DNA of 64,000 nucleotides from Cadophora sp. MPI-SDFR-AT-0126 (taxonomy: Eukaryota; Ascomycota; Leotiomycetes; Helotiales; Ploettnerulaceae), in the NCBI GenBank assembly GCA_020747065.1, contig JAGMVK010000003.1, positions 1,736,001 through 1,800,000 on the forward strand, read 5' to 3'. Under the pieces are notes generated by a model. The model searched no databases, had not been told where the DNA came from, and worked only from the letters and a program-made list of their open reading frames with translations. Shown here piece by piece: positions 1 through 11,531 of this stretch (the first letter of the stretch is position 1; each line of letters starts with the position of its first letter). Position numbers and translations under genes: made by a program.

Positions 1-1208
1 GAAATGCTGGAGGCGGTCAGTTAATCCCAATTTTGCTCCATGAACATCTTGGATTTCTCATCTGGTGAGATGTGATAACTGACTGTTACTGGATGAATAG
101 GTATAACTTACTTCGTGATGCCTGCAATCTATGATTCGTTAGTGAAAGATAGACACCTCACTCCACACGTTGCCTGGAGAGTATCCTTCATCGTCCCGTT
201 CATTCTCATTACATCAGTTGCCATTGGGCTTTTCGTCTTATGCCAAGATACACCAACTGGAAAATGGTCTGAACGGCACATGGCTGTCCAGCACAATCTA
301 CAAGCCCATGGAGCGCATGCCAGTGGTGATATTGTTCCCATTCCCGGCGCAATCACCGACAAGAAGCCGAGCGGAAATGGATCTCCAATGATGTCTCCTG
401 ATGAAAAGCAACTTGATGAAGAGGCAGGCATCTCTCAAGCCAAGCATGGATCCCTGAGCAACCAAGAGGCCAAGATGGACGAACAAGCAATGATCGAGAC
501 TGCCCGAGGTGAAACTGTTGTCAAGCCATCCTTTGGAGAGGCCGTGGCCGTCATCTTCAGCCCTCAGACTGCAGTCGTCGCGTTCTGCTACTTTTGCTCC
601 TTTGGTGCTGAACTTGCAATCAACTCGATTCTAGGAACTTAGTAAGCCCAAGATCACTTGCGATACGTCAATACCTTATACTGACTGAGAAATGTAGCTA
701 CCTGAAGAACTTCCCACAGCTCGGCCAGACTGGTACGGGACGATGGGCAGCTATGTTCGGACTTCTCAATGTCGTTTTCAGACCTTTGGGTGGTATGGTA
801 GCCGACTCCTTGTTTCTTCGAACCAATCGCAGCATTTGGAGCAAGAAGATATGGCTTCATTCTCTTGGTTTGGTCACTGGTGCATTTTTGATCGCCATCG
901 GTGTCTTGGACTCGAAGTCAAAGTCCACCATGATGGGTCTCGTTGCCGGAATGGCTTTCTTCTTGGAAGCAGGGAATGGAGCAAACTTTGCTCTGGTCCC
1001 CCACGTTCATCCTCATGCGAACGGTATCATTTCTGGAGTTACTGGAGCTTGTGGAAATCTCGGTGGCATTGTGTTTGCTATCATTTTCCGATACCAAAAG
1101 AAAGACTTTGGTAAGACCTTCTGGGTTATTGGAGTCATGACAATTGGTATGCACTTGTTGCTGTGCTGGATTAAGCCCATTCCCAAAGGGCAAATCGGTG
1201 GACGTTGA
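1..1208 (+). CDS. Nitrate transporter, NNP family of the major facilitator superfamily (5' truncated)
   Basis: The 5' end lies outside the window. Visible exons are <1-15, 101-641 and 698-1208, with introns 16-100 and 642-697 that keep the frame. Two glycine-rich NNP nitrate signatures are present: GNAGGGITYFVMPA spans the first intron, and GACGNLGGIVFAIIF lies near the C-terminus. Between them are hydrophobic membrane segments and a long hydrophilic central loop (about 270-530) of the kind seen in fungal NrtA/CrnA. The family imports nitrate or nitrite by proton symport at the plasma membrane. Only about the C-terminal two thirds is visible. The promoter is outside, so nitrogen control cannot be judged. 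No nitrate or nitrite reductase gene follows, so the assimilation cluster, if there is one, would lie upstream. The family call is firm; which paralogue it is cannot be told. Confidence 0.93.
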
Positions 1209-1999
1209 ACGTTGCATTTGGACTTTGGACTTGGAGTTATTGATACCATGCTTGGAGGAAATACGAATGAAGAATGAATGATTTTGGAGATACCTACTGT
1301 AAATAGATCGCTCAAAAATACGAAAGAAAAAATGGTTCCCTTTATGATAGTCAGCCACTTTAATTTGAAAGCACAACAAGAAGTGTAAAATGCTCATCAG
1401 CAAAGCGCTAATTTGAAGCTCAATGGGACATTAGGAGAGAAGGGGTCTCCGGTAATGCCGTGTTAACTCAATCTAGCAGCAGCTTTGCTTTGACCTCTAA
1501 ATTCAATCACGAAGGGATTGTATTGAGCTTGAGAGAGCCGCCGACTTGACTTGGGACATTATCAAAAAGCAAATACGTTTCAGCAGACTGCAATCCATCC
1601 AGCAGACGGTTACTTGCATAACATCCGTATCGGAGCTGGCATTACCGCACTAGGGTCCTCAACAAGCTTGAAGCATGCTGTCCCCAAGTTTTATGAGACA
1701 TTGAGTTGACGGATCAGTCTAGAAAAGAACCTAGTCTTTACTTGCATTGGAAGAAAAATAACTCCCATCGTTTCTATTCAGTCTCCTCTGGGGGTGTCAA
1801 TGCTGGATCAGGCAACGGCGCCAACCCACGTGATCTCCAGTTGTGGGATTCACGGCTGCGCGTGTCGACGCGAAGGAGACTTGGGACGGCACCAGAAAAA
1901 AGTCAATAGCAACACCACAAAAGCCCCACTGGAGCAGCTGCAACGGCCAGAGATTATACAAATGGACTTACCTAGGCATGATATCTGCCCACAGTCCTC
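1209..1999. other. Intergenic, nitrate transporter to RecQ helicase
   Basis: This holds the 3' flank of the transporter and the promoter and leader of the helicase gene. Short open frames near 1706-2003 lack coding character or homology that I recognise. No RNA gene or repeat was seen. Confidence 0.6.
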
Positions 2000-4900
2000 A
2001 TGACTCGGCATAATCTCGACAGTCACATTTCATGGTTGTTATCGCGCAAAGTCGCTCCGGCATCAGGCGTGAACGCCAGAGTCCCGACCAATTCGATCAG
2101 AGCAGAGCTCGCGAATGCGAGAGCTGCGGAGGAGGAAGCAGACCAGGAAAGCTCGAGAGTGCCCTCGAGTCCACCTCAGCATCGAAGAACTGCACAAGTT
2201 ATCAATGTCGTTGAAGCCTTCGCCAGGCCTGCCCTCCCCGCATCGGTTCCAACAAAATCACGCCCACGAGAGCCCGGACAGGTTCTGACGGACGATTCAA
2301 TGGGTAGATTATCTTCAGCAACGAGATCATCACGGCCTGGGCTCATGAGTCAGCATCAATTGGCTACTCCAGCATCTACGACCTCATCGACGGCAGCTTC
2401 ATGTACTTCACTCAGCTCGAGTTATTTGAGTCTTCTGAAAGGACAAGGTTTGTTGGCGGATTCAATACGTCTAACCAATACTGACATTGAAAGACTCTCC
2501 TACCACGAGACAATCCGCGAGCCGAACGTTAGCACCAAAGGTCCAGAAATCCTTACAGACACAAACACATACCCCTCGAACCCCCAGGCAAACTCCCCGC
2601 CCATCACCAGGATTGAAGCTCGAAACATTCGAATCTGTAGATTTGACAAACGATGAAGATAGTGGAACCCGCGCACCTGGATCGAGCAGCTCGGTGGAAG
2701 TATTCGGAGATTCGATACGCCTATGGCGTGAAGACTCGGCATCAAGAGCTGAGCCTTTGACCAGGTCGTCTAAAAAGCGCAAGAGCCTTGAAATGTCTCC
2801 AGGCCGATCCAAAAGAACCGATAGCTACGAACGGCAACATGTGAGGAATGTGAGGGGCCAATACACCAGTGTTGATGACTTTGTGGACATCGACGATGTG
2901 CTTCCATTGCAGTCAACACGCCCGCCGCTCCAACCGTCCTGGAGCGAGGTTGCGAAGCCCAACGTCGAGTTGCAAATGGATCGAGGCGGTATTGAGGAAG
3001 TCCAGGTGACTGAGACTATCAGTAGAATCGAGACTCGAACTCGAAAGAGCATAAGTCGAGTCTCATCTGCTACTGATGATGCATCAACTCGACCACAGTT
3101 AGGAGACTCCCACCATCTTCCTGCCTCTGCACAGGCCTCGCCAGTCATGAATCCACAGTCGAAAATACAGGTCGCCGCTTCGCCTTTGAGAAGGGTAAAG
3201 TCCTCCAGACTCTCTTCGCCTCAGGCGCCACATAAGACCCCTAAGGGTCGACCCCGGACTATCATTCAGGACTCTGAGGACGACGACTACTCCGATGCCG
3301 AGAAACGAGCCAGCTGCTCTCCCCGGATTGACGTCAAGAACAGCCCTCGTTTTATTGGGTCGCAGGCAGATTCTAAGATGGATCGTGTCACAGCTTTTGA
3401 GCAGACCGATCCTACTAGACTGAGGAATTACAGGAATGCAACGCCAAGGACTGGCAGTCCCCTGCGTCCAATCTCACGGAATGTCTCCGTAAAACCAGAG
3501 AATGTGCCTTCTCCTTTTAAGCGGGACTCACCGACAAAAGCGACGTTTGCAAAGCTTGTTCCGCCTCCATCAAGTCAACAAATGCCGCGCTCGTCTCTCG
3601 GTGTGGATGATAGGAAGCTAGTTTTATTCTATCTGTCTCGACCGTCCGCAATAGACCTGTACCACCAACGGATCCAACATCTACTAGCTCAGAACGCACT
3701 CGTCTCCATGTCTTATGTGGACAAGGGAGAGGTTGCACCTATGCAATTGAAGTCTGAACGCATGGCTTTACTGGACATGGGGAAGGCCTACTCTTCGCTA
3801 GCCGAACTCGAAGCAAAATGGAAGATCTTGATGGACGAGAAAAAGAAGCTGGCAAGACAGGTGTGCGAACTTCTTGATCTCAATGCTGACGCAAGCCCGC
3901 AAGAAGAGAGGCAAGCTTCGGTCAGTCAGGAGATCAAGATAGTTGAGCAAGAGGTAGCTCAATTTCTGCATGCATCGGGTGCCGTAAAGGATGGTTTTGG
4001 AACCGAGTCAAACCAAGAAATTAATGCTCATTTTGACCAGGCCGAAGGTAACGAAACCATTGCTCCGCTTCCCTCTGCAGCCAGTACCATCGGCAGTGCT
4101 CAGATCATCATGCAAACCCAATTTCCGTCAATACAGCACAGCTCGACAGCTGCTTCCAATGTCCCGTTCCCGAAGGATATGTCCACACAATCTACCTCTG
4201 GACTTCAATTTGCAGTTTCGTCGAATGCTCTCTTGCCGCCGCCGTCCCCTTCACCAACCCGAGAGTCTGTACAGCATACATCGTTCGCGGAGTCGCAGCC
4301 GGCAAATTCCAAGAAAAAGTGGCCATCGCCTGAGAAAGTAAAGCAGCCGAACTTCTATGAAGAACCTTCGCCGCTTGATTTCGATAACTTTGACGATGAT
4401 GAGTTTGACGAGTTTCTTGCGGATGAACTAGAACATGATAATCACGTCAGAGCTCAAGAAGAGGCGCCCGATGACATTGAGGACCATTACGGAGACAGCG
4501 AGGACGACACTGATTTTGTTGAGATGGCGCAGGAAGTCGAGAAACGCCAATCTTTACCGAGTACACTCCCAATGCAATCTAGGTACCCCGTACCCTCCGA
4601 ACCTGCAAGGACGAAGTCTTCCAAAAGCAGCAGTATGGCCGATGAAAAAACCATGTACTCCCATGTGGACGAAGATCAAAGCAGCATGTTTGACCACCCT
4701 TGGTCTGAAGAAGTCAAAAAGGTGTTGAGGGAACGTTTCAAGCTCAAGGGTTTCCGACGACATCAATTGGATGCTATAAACGCAACTCTGAGTGGGCAGG
4801 ATGCCTTTGTTCTTATGCCGACAGGAGGAGGGAAATCATTATGCTACCAGCTACCTGCTGTTGTCAAGACAGGGAAGACATGCGGAGTAACGGTTGTGAT

Positions 4901-7386
4901 TTCGCCACTTCTCAGTCTCATGAACGACCAAGTGCAACATCTACGTGCGGTTAATGTGCAGGCCGCGACTCTGAACAGCGATACTCCTGACCCCGAGAAA
5001 AGACAGATCTACAACTTTCTGAGGGAAGAACGTCCAGAACATTACATCCAACTTCTTTACATCACGCCAGAGCTGATCAACAAAAGTACAGCCATGATTA
5101 ATGCATTGACCCGTCTATACAAGAATCGCAAACTTGCTCGATTTGTTATCGACGAAGCACATTGTGTCAGTCAATGGGGACATGACTTCAGACCTGATTA
5201 CGTGGCTCTTGGAAACGTGCGAGCACAATTTCCCAGTGTACCATTGATGGCTTTGACAGCTACTGCAACCGGCAATGTCAAGATGGATATCATGGAGAAT
5301 CTAAAGATGCGCAAATGCCCCGTTTTCGTGCAAAGTTTCAACAGGCCAAATCTGCATTACGAAGTACGGCTGAAGAAGGGCAAGGGCGTCATGAGCAAAA
5401 TGATCATAGAAATTGCAGATCTTGTCAAAGGCAAGTACAAAAAGCAGACTGGGATTATTTATGCCCTGTCACAGAGAGGCTGCGAAGAACTTGCTGAAAA
5501 GCTGGTGACCGAGCATCAAATCAAGGCACATCACTTCCATGCAGCCATGACTCGCGAGGAGAAAGCAAGCGTCTTGGATAATTGGCAAACTGGTAAAATC
5601 CAAGTGGTTGTCGCTACAATTGCATTTGGAATGGGCATTGACAAACCCGACGTCCGTTTTGTGATCCACTCCTCAGTCCCCAAGAGTCTGGAAGGATACT
5701 ATCAGGAGACGGGCCGAGCAGGGAGAGACGGGAAAAAATCCGGATGCTATCTTTACTTTGGCTATCAGGACGTCTCCATGCTGAAGGGCTTCGTTGACAA
5801 AAGTGAAGGCAGCGAAGAGCAGAAGCAGCGTCAGAGATCGATGCTTCAACAGATGATCCAGTACTGCGAGAATAGGTCAGACTGTCGCAGATCACAAGTT
5901 CTGGCTTACTTCGGGGAGAACTTTGCGAAGAAGGACTGCCGTCGTACCTGTGACAACTGTTGCTCAGACGCAGTCTTCAAATCTGTAGATTTCACCGACT
6001 ACGCCAAAGCCGCTATGAGGGTCGTCAAACAAGTCCAGCTCTACTCCTTCACAATGCTCAATTGCGTAGAAGTCCTGCGCGGCACTGGTGGAGCGAACGC
6101 AAAGCTACGCAAGATGGAAGGTCGCGAGAGCATCGCAGAGTTCGGGATTGCAAGTAAAGTGGCTCGGAGCGAGATTGAGCGCCTCTTTTACAGGCTCCTG
6201 TTGGAAAGGGCTATTATGGAAGACAGTGTCATGAATAAGAGCGGGTTCGCGTCTGAATATGTCAAGGTAAGGATGAAACCCCCCTGCCTGAATACTCTCT
6301 TGGACCTTACTAAGGGATATAAAGCTTGGGCCAAATTGTCGCGACTACATGACTGGGAAGCAAAGATTTTATCTCACTGTGGAAGTTCCAGGCTCATCTC
6401 TGGCAAACCAAATGTCCAAAAATGTCCCGAAATATCCTACGTCTACGATGCTGACATCCCCCATCTCTGCCACTGCACGAAGGCCGAAACCAAGCAATCT
6501 GGCGAGTAAAAGTACGGGCTACGAGCACGACGACTTCGTTGTCTCGGATGACGATGGCGACGAGGAAGATGCATTTGAGTCAATGAAGGAACCTAGATCT
6601 CGTGCGCAGGATACTGCAGTAGACAACTCCGCTGGCCCAATCACAACAGATCAGCGTATGGCGGACTTCCCTGAGATTCGTCGCGATGTCATTCTTGAAT
6701 TCGTCCAAGAAGCAAAAGACCTCGAAGAGAGATTGCGAAACAGGGCAGGTGCTAGGAGACCATTTTTCACGGAAAGCAACTTTCGAGATATGGCGATCAG
6801 CTTCACAACTAGTTTGGATTCAATGCGCCAAATACCTGGCATCAATGTTCAAAGAGTAGATACATATGGGGAATCGTTCATTCCTTTGATCAAGCAATAC
6901 CAAAATGGCTATGAAGAGGTGATGGGTCGTCTTCGGGAGCAAGACCAAGATGAAGATATGGACACGAATCATCAGAATGTGATAGATCTTGTCACAGATG
7001 ATGAAGGCGGTGACGACGAGGATGATGATTTCGGGGTTGACGAAGAGACCGAAGCTGCTATGCAGCAGGCGGAAAGATCGCGATTCTTTGACAAATCAAG
7101 TAACGGCTCGTTTTCGAGGAACAGCTCAACAAAGTCTGCGTCAACAGGCCAAAGCCGCGCCGGTAATGCTTATCGGGCCAGAGGCAAGGGCAGAGGGGGA
7201 AAGAGGTATAAGCCAAGAACAAGCAATGGATCTGCGTCTGGTCAAAGCACTTCGGGAGTGAGGAAGAACAGCTGGCCAGGTCAAAAGAAATCCCGAGCTA
7301 GAAAACCAAGTGGTCTCAAGTTTGCTCAGCAGAGCGGAAGAGGAGGTGGTAGTGGAGGGATGAGTATTGGGATGATGCCGACATGA
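2000..7386 (+). CDS. SGS1: RecQ-family DNA helicase (BLM/Sgs1/QDE-3/MusN type), 1760 aa
   Basis: Exons are 2000-2447, 2494-6266 and 6325-7386; phases close. This is a 3'-5' ATP-dependent DNA helicase that works with topoisomerase III in dissolving recombination intermediates and in fork repair. The first ~850 residues are low-complexity, Ser/Pro-rich and acidic, typical of the Sgs1/BLM N-terminus. The helicase core follows: Walker A TGGGKS near residues 926-931, DEAH near 1036-1039, then the QTGRAGRDG motif. Next come the RQC zinc-binding cysteines (YCENRSDC ... CRRTCDNC), a winged helix, an HRDC domain at about 1516-1608 (FRDMAISFTTSLDSM), and an acidic then RG-rich basic tail. Length and order match the large fungal RecQ, not the short RecQ5-like forms. 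In Neurospora the orthologue QDE-3 also acts in quelling. The start is the first ATG of an N-terminus (MTRHNLDSHISWLL) that I recognise from this family. Confidence 0.96.
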
Positions 7387-7992
7387 AATGCATTGCTAGT
7401 TGATATCGCCATTTTGACAAACTTCTTCTTCTAGTTCGAGATAATTGGTATACGGGTGCAAGGAGTTCTCGGGCATAGCGCAAGGGCTGGGATTTTGGGT
7501 TTGAGGAGCTCTGTGTGAGGGTCTTGGTCTTGCTGGGCTAAAACAGACATGATATTGATAGCTTCTTCTTGGTTGCTTATATGCTCATGCATAATGAAAG
7601 ACACGAATCTCGTGGTACCGACATTGACACCAAGTTTTCAAATGTCTTGCTTGAGCCTACTCGTGTCTGAGCGTGAAAATAAGACACTTCTAGCATCATC
7701 CTGCGATCATATTAAAGCACTGCTGCTTGCGTCTGAGCAGTTGTCAGATCTTAGATTATGGACGTCTGGAATACCTCAGCACGGATTATTTATTTAGCAA
7801 GAACAAAATTTTTACATCACGGAATCGTGCCAGACGAAATTCGAGACAGGAGATTGATTTTCTGATTAACAGTGTCCTGCCTCTCGTGCATGCCACCAAG
7901 CATCCCACCATACATGGGTGTCCACTTCTAGCACTGCTCGACTCATTTCATTTCTGCTGAAAGACAGCGCCAGAAGCTTCAGCCTTTTCTGC
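7387..7992. other. Intergenic between converging 3' ends
   Basis: About 0.6 kb between the ends of the RecQ gene and the minus-strand unknown gene. It should hold both 3' UTRs. Short frames here (for example 7549-7797) have no coding features. Confidence 0.6.
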
Positions 7993-9674
7993 TCAGGACT
8001 TTTCACTTCTTCCTGACGATTCACCATTTTCTTCCATGTTCTCTGCAACTCTCGGGGCGATCGGTGCTTGTTGAATGCCCGGTTTGTAAACTAGGCAGGA
8101 CATATCGGCGGGCCAATGAAGTACTGTTGGAATTTGGAAGTCAGTGATAGTCACATGTTACGTGTGAAGCTTTAGGAGCATCCATATCGCAGAAGAAACA
8201 TTGACACCTGGATGTGTTCCAGTATCACTCACCTTGGTTAAGGAGAAACCCAGAAGCAACTTCCTTCCTGGCTGGGATCTTGATACCAACAATACGTTGG
8301 AGGCTTTGCTCGTTGGTCGCATGGTCCCATGTAGCCAGATTCATAGCGATGAACTCAAAACCAAGGTGGATTGGCCATTTCCCTTGCTCTTCGATTGATC
8401 TCATATATTTCATGCCAAATCGAACGCTTGAGCCCGTTTTTCTTGTGCCAAACTCTAGAACCTTGTCTAACATGCCAGATGAATTCTCGTCAACTGTCTT
8501 CTCAAGCTGTACGGTGCAGGCAGCTGCGGTTCCATCCTGAGAAAAAATTTGCTGTGCCCTAAAGACGCAGAAGCAGCCGTTGAAGCAGAATTCTCCTTCC
8601 GCCCAATCTCCATTGTACTTGAAAGATTGTCCTTTTCTATTGCCTGGTGGCGTTGCCGGTCCCAACGAGAACATGGCAATCTTCTTTTTGGCGAAGCTTG
8701 GAGTGTGGGTCTCGAAACTTCCGTCAAAGCCGTTGCTGCTCAAAGATCGACTGTAGACAATCATATAATTACCTTCCATCATTTCCTGGACCCGTATCAT
8801 TTGTCAGGTCTTTACGATCAGAAGATATGAACGTCAGCAAACTCACATGTTCGTAGCGTAAGTCATGGTAGTAGGCTTCTCCAACGAAATTTGGCTCTCG
8901 CCTAGCTTGCTGCTCGATGCTAACATTAGGTAAAGCGTAAGAAAATCTATCGTCGATAGACAGAGCACCATTTCCTGAACCGATGCCCCTGTAGACCTTT
9001 CGAGGTGACTCGCCGGCTGGCTCCTCTTCAGGTCCTTCCTCTTGTCGGGACTTCTTGAAGATGGGAAGGTCTGATGAAGTGTCAGATTCTGGAGTGAACT
9101 CATCGCTTCTGCGTTTCTGAGAGGGCCTTGAGAGTCTCGTACCTCCAACGCCAGATTGGGAGCTTTCGGTCGTTGGGTCCGGCTTTGTTGATTGAATCGG
9201 TAGTTGTGTTGTATCACGAGATTCAATCAGGTCCTCAGTCTTTGAATGAGGCTCTGGACTCAGTTCAATATCCTCATCGCCCTTGTCTGCGGTATCAAAG
9301 TGGCGTCCAGCAGTTTCTGCCCCCAAGTTTATAGTAGGGTTTTTTGTGGTGTCACTGAAATTGGACGATTCTGGCTGGGATTCAAAGGTTGGAGCTGATT
9401 CTAGAGTCATTACAGTATCGCTGCTCTGCATGCTCTCTGCGTCATTCTTCTGGTCAAGGGCATGTGTTGTTGTGTTGTATGACTGATGGTTGGCGTATTC
9501 GCCACTGTTGTCGTCGCCGCTCATCTTGATTGTTTGATTGGGAGACTGTTTTGTAGGACCTAATTTCGTGGATTCTCATTAGCTTTAAGGCGTTCGTCAG
9601 TTACTCCAGCGTGGTAGGTGTCTCAACTTACAATCATTGGCAGTTTCGCAGTCTGTAGATTCCGACCTGTCCAT
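7993..9674 (-). CDS. Unrecognised protein with a conserved-looking C-terminal domain, 479 aa
   Basis: Proposed exons, 5' to 3' on the minus strand: 9674-9632, 9559-8847, 8785-8233 and 8123-7993. All four introns/exons have canonical sites and compatible phases. Residues 1 to ~240 are acidic, Ser/Thr-rich and probably disordered, with Lys/Arg clusters (KKSRQEE, QKRRSDE) that could be nuclear signals. From about 240 the sequence is ordered and richer in aromatic residues (YYHDLRYEH, MEGNYMIVYSRS, FCFNGCFCVFRAQQ, KWPIHLGFEFIAMNLATWDH), which suggests one folded domain of ~180 residues. I do not recognise the family. No signal peptide or membrane segment is evident. The upstream exon starting at 9674 joins in frame through a 72-bp intron; a shorter form could start at 9524. 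That a gene is here is likely; the function is unknown. Confidence 0.75.
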
Positions 9675-11531
9675 GATGTTGTGGTTAGGGTCAGATACGT
9701 TCAACTTCGAGTGAGATATGTGGGAGATTTGTCAAGCGAGGCTAGTTCGGAATTTCATCATCGTCATACTTCACCACGTTGCGCTAAAACGCAGTAATAT
9801 GAGTCGACTGATTACTAGGTTGTTCAAAAAATATTCACTGCTGCATTATTTCATACAAAGTTGACGACATATACTTGTCTCTTTGTCGCGTCTGAGACAA
9901 AGGGAAATGCCTACTCGAAGAAGTACTAAATCAAACCTTGACAATATAAGCAAGAAGCATGCGTTTCTGCTGATGCTATATGAATTCGGTGAAGATGTCC
10001 CTTCAGTACAACAGAACCCCCCAACTCCCTTTTTTCCCATCTGGGCCGCTAACCCACGGTATAGCACCAAAGTTCTCTCTGAAAAGATACACCTAACATA
10101 AAGAGATAGGACAAATAACGACGACAGCTCAAAGATTCGAAGCTTTCTTTGATTCATTTGGGTATAGAGGCTAATATAAAAAGGGGAAATTTCTCGCGTC
10201 GCTTGGAGGCAAACGTGATGTGCAAACCGCTATTAACAAACAACCACTTCCAAGATTCAATCAAGATAGCATTAGGAGTACGAACAGAAAAGCCACATAT
10301 TGAAGTTAGAAGGAGGTTATGATGTATAGGTGTTGAGAGGTACTCGTAAACTAGGATATCTCTTTGCTAAAACTTCATGAATGGTATGTATGTCCAGAGT
10401 ATAACGCGCCATGCTCAACTGCCACTTGATCGTGCTCTGGCTCTTGAACAAGTCATTTTTTCGCGTGTGATACTCTCGGAACCTGTTCTTTGTCAAGAGA
10501 AGATCATGGCCTGGAATAACTGGACTCTGACCATGCGAGAGAGAGAGAGACATGAAATACAGAGGATCTTAAGGCTACAAAATTCAATCTGCGGAAGTAG
10601 GGCTAACTAGTGCCAACTGCTGTGCCCGTATAGCGAAAGACCGCAAAAGCATGGAACGCAAGTGATTCTCTGTCACTGAATTGAAAGTCGTCAATCTGTG
10701 AGCAAAGATTTTCTAAAACACGGTGCCGTGTCTGATCTCTCATCGGTACTAGGCAAAGTTCTGACAGCAAAGAAGCACTTCAAACAACGTCGAATAAGAA
10801 GCGAGAAGGACAATCACTTTAAAGCGCAAGAGGGCAAGTTTGTTCAAGGGAAGCAAATTACTCAACATTCCCCTCTGTATTGCTTGCATACCTGGTTTGT
10901 TGCTGAACTAGTTCGCAAATAGCGGAAGATGATTGATTTTGTAGGACAGGACAATGGCTTGCCCAAAAACTTACTCAGATATTCAGAAAACACAAAGTTG
11001 CCTCTCTACTTCGCAAACTTTAACACATCTATATACACGGAGCTCGGCAAAGGGGCTACCTAAGGATAGCCGCCAAAACCAGATTCGAGGGACAGTAGGG
11101 GTGGGAAAGTAAAGATGCTTTGAAGACCGAACGTACAAATGCCATGCGAGATTGAAGTGCTACAAGATAAACTCCAGAGCTAGGAATCATCTTGGTCTTA
11201 TGATAAATTTTGACGTTCTCTCGTCTGTAAGCTAACGTCTCAGTTTGGACATTACCCCTGTCAGGAGTAGTTCAAACCACGCTAACTCGAAGGGTGATTT
11301 TAAGTGGAACCTTCAAGTCCAGATGTTGTTCGCGAAGAGGAAGACACCTGGAACCATCAACGCAATCCACATTTGATCTCACCCTTCACATCACCACGTT
11401 CAGCATCCCAGACATTAAAGGGAGCTTCGATCACGACGCACATCTAATTCTACTTACATCATATTCGAGTTGCTGAGCTTTGAGCACAGTCGCGGGTCCT
11501 CGGCGCCCTTCGCGCAGCGCAAACAATAAAG
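9675..11531. other. Intergenic, divergent promoters of the unknown gene and clathrin heavy chain
   Basis: About 1.85 kb upstream of both genes. It contains only short open frames with no recognisable protein features. A small (GA)n run lies near 10537-10550. No RNA gene was seen. Confidence 0.55.
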
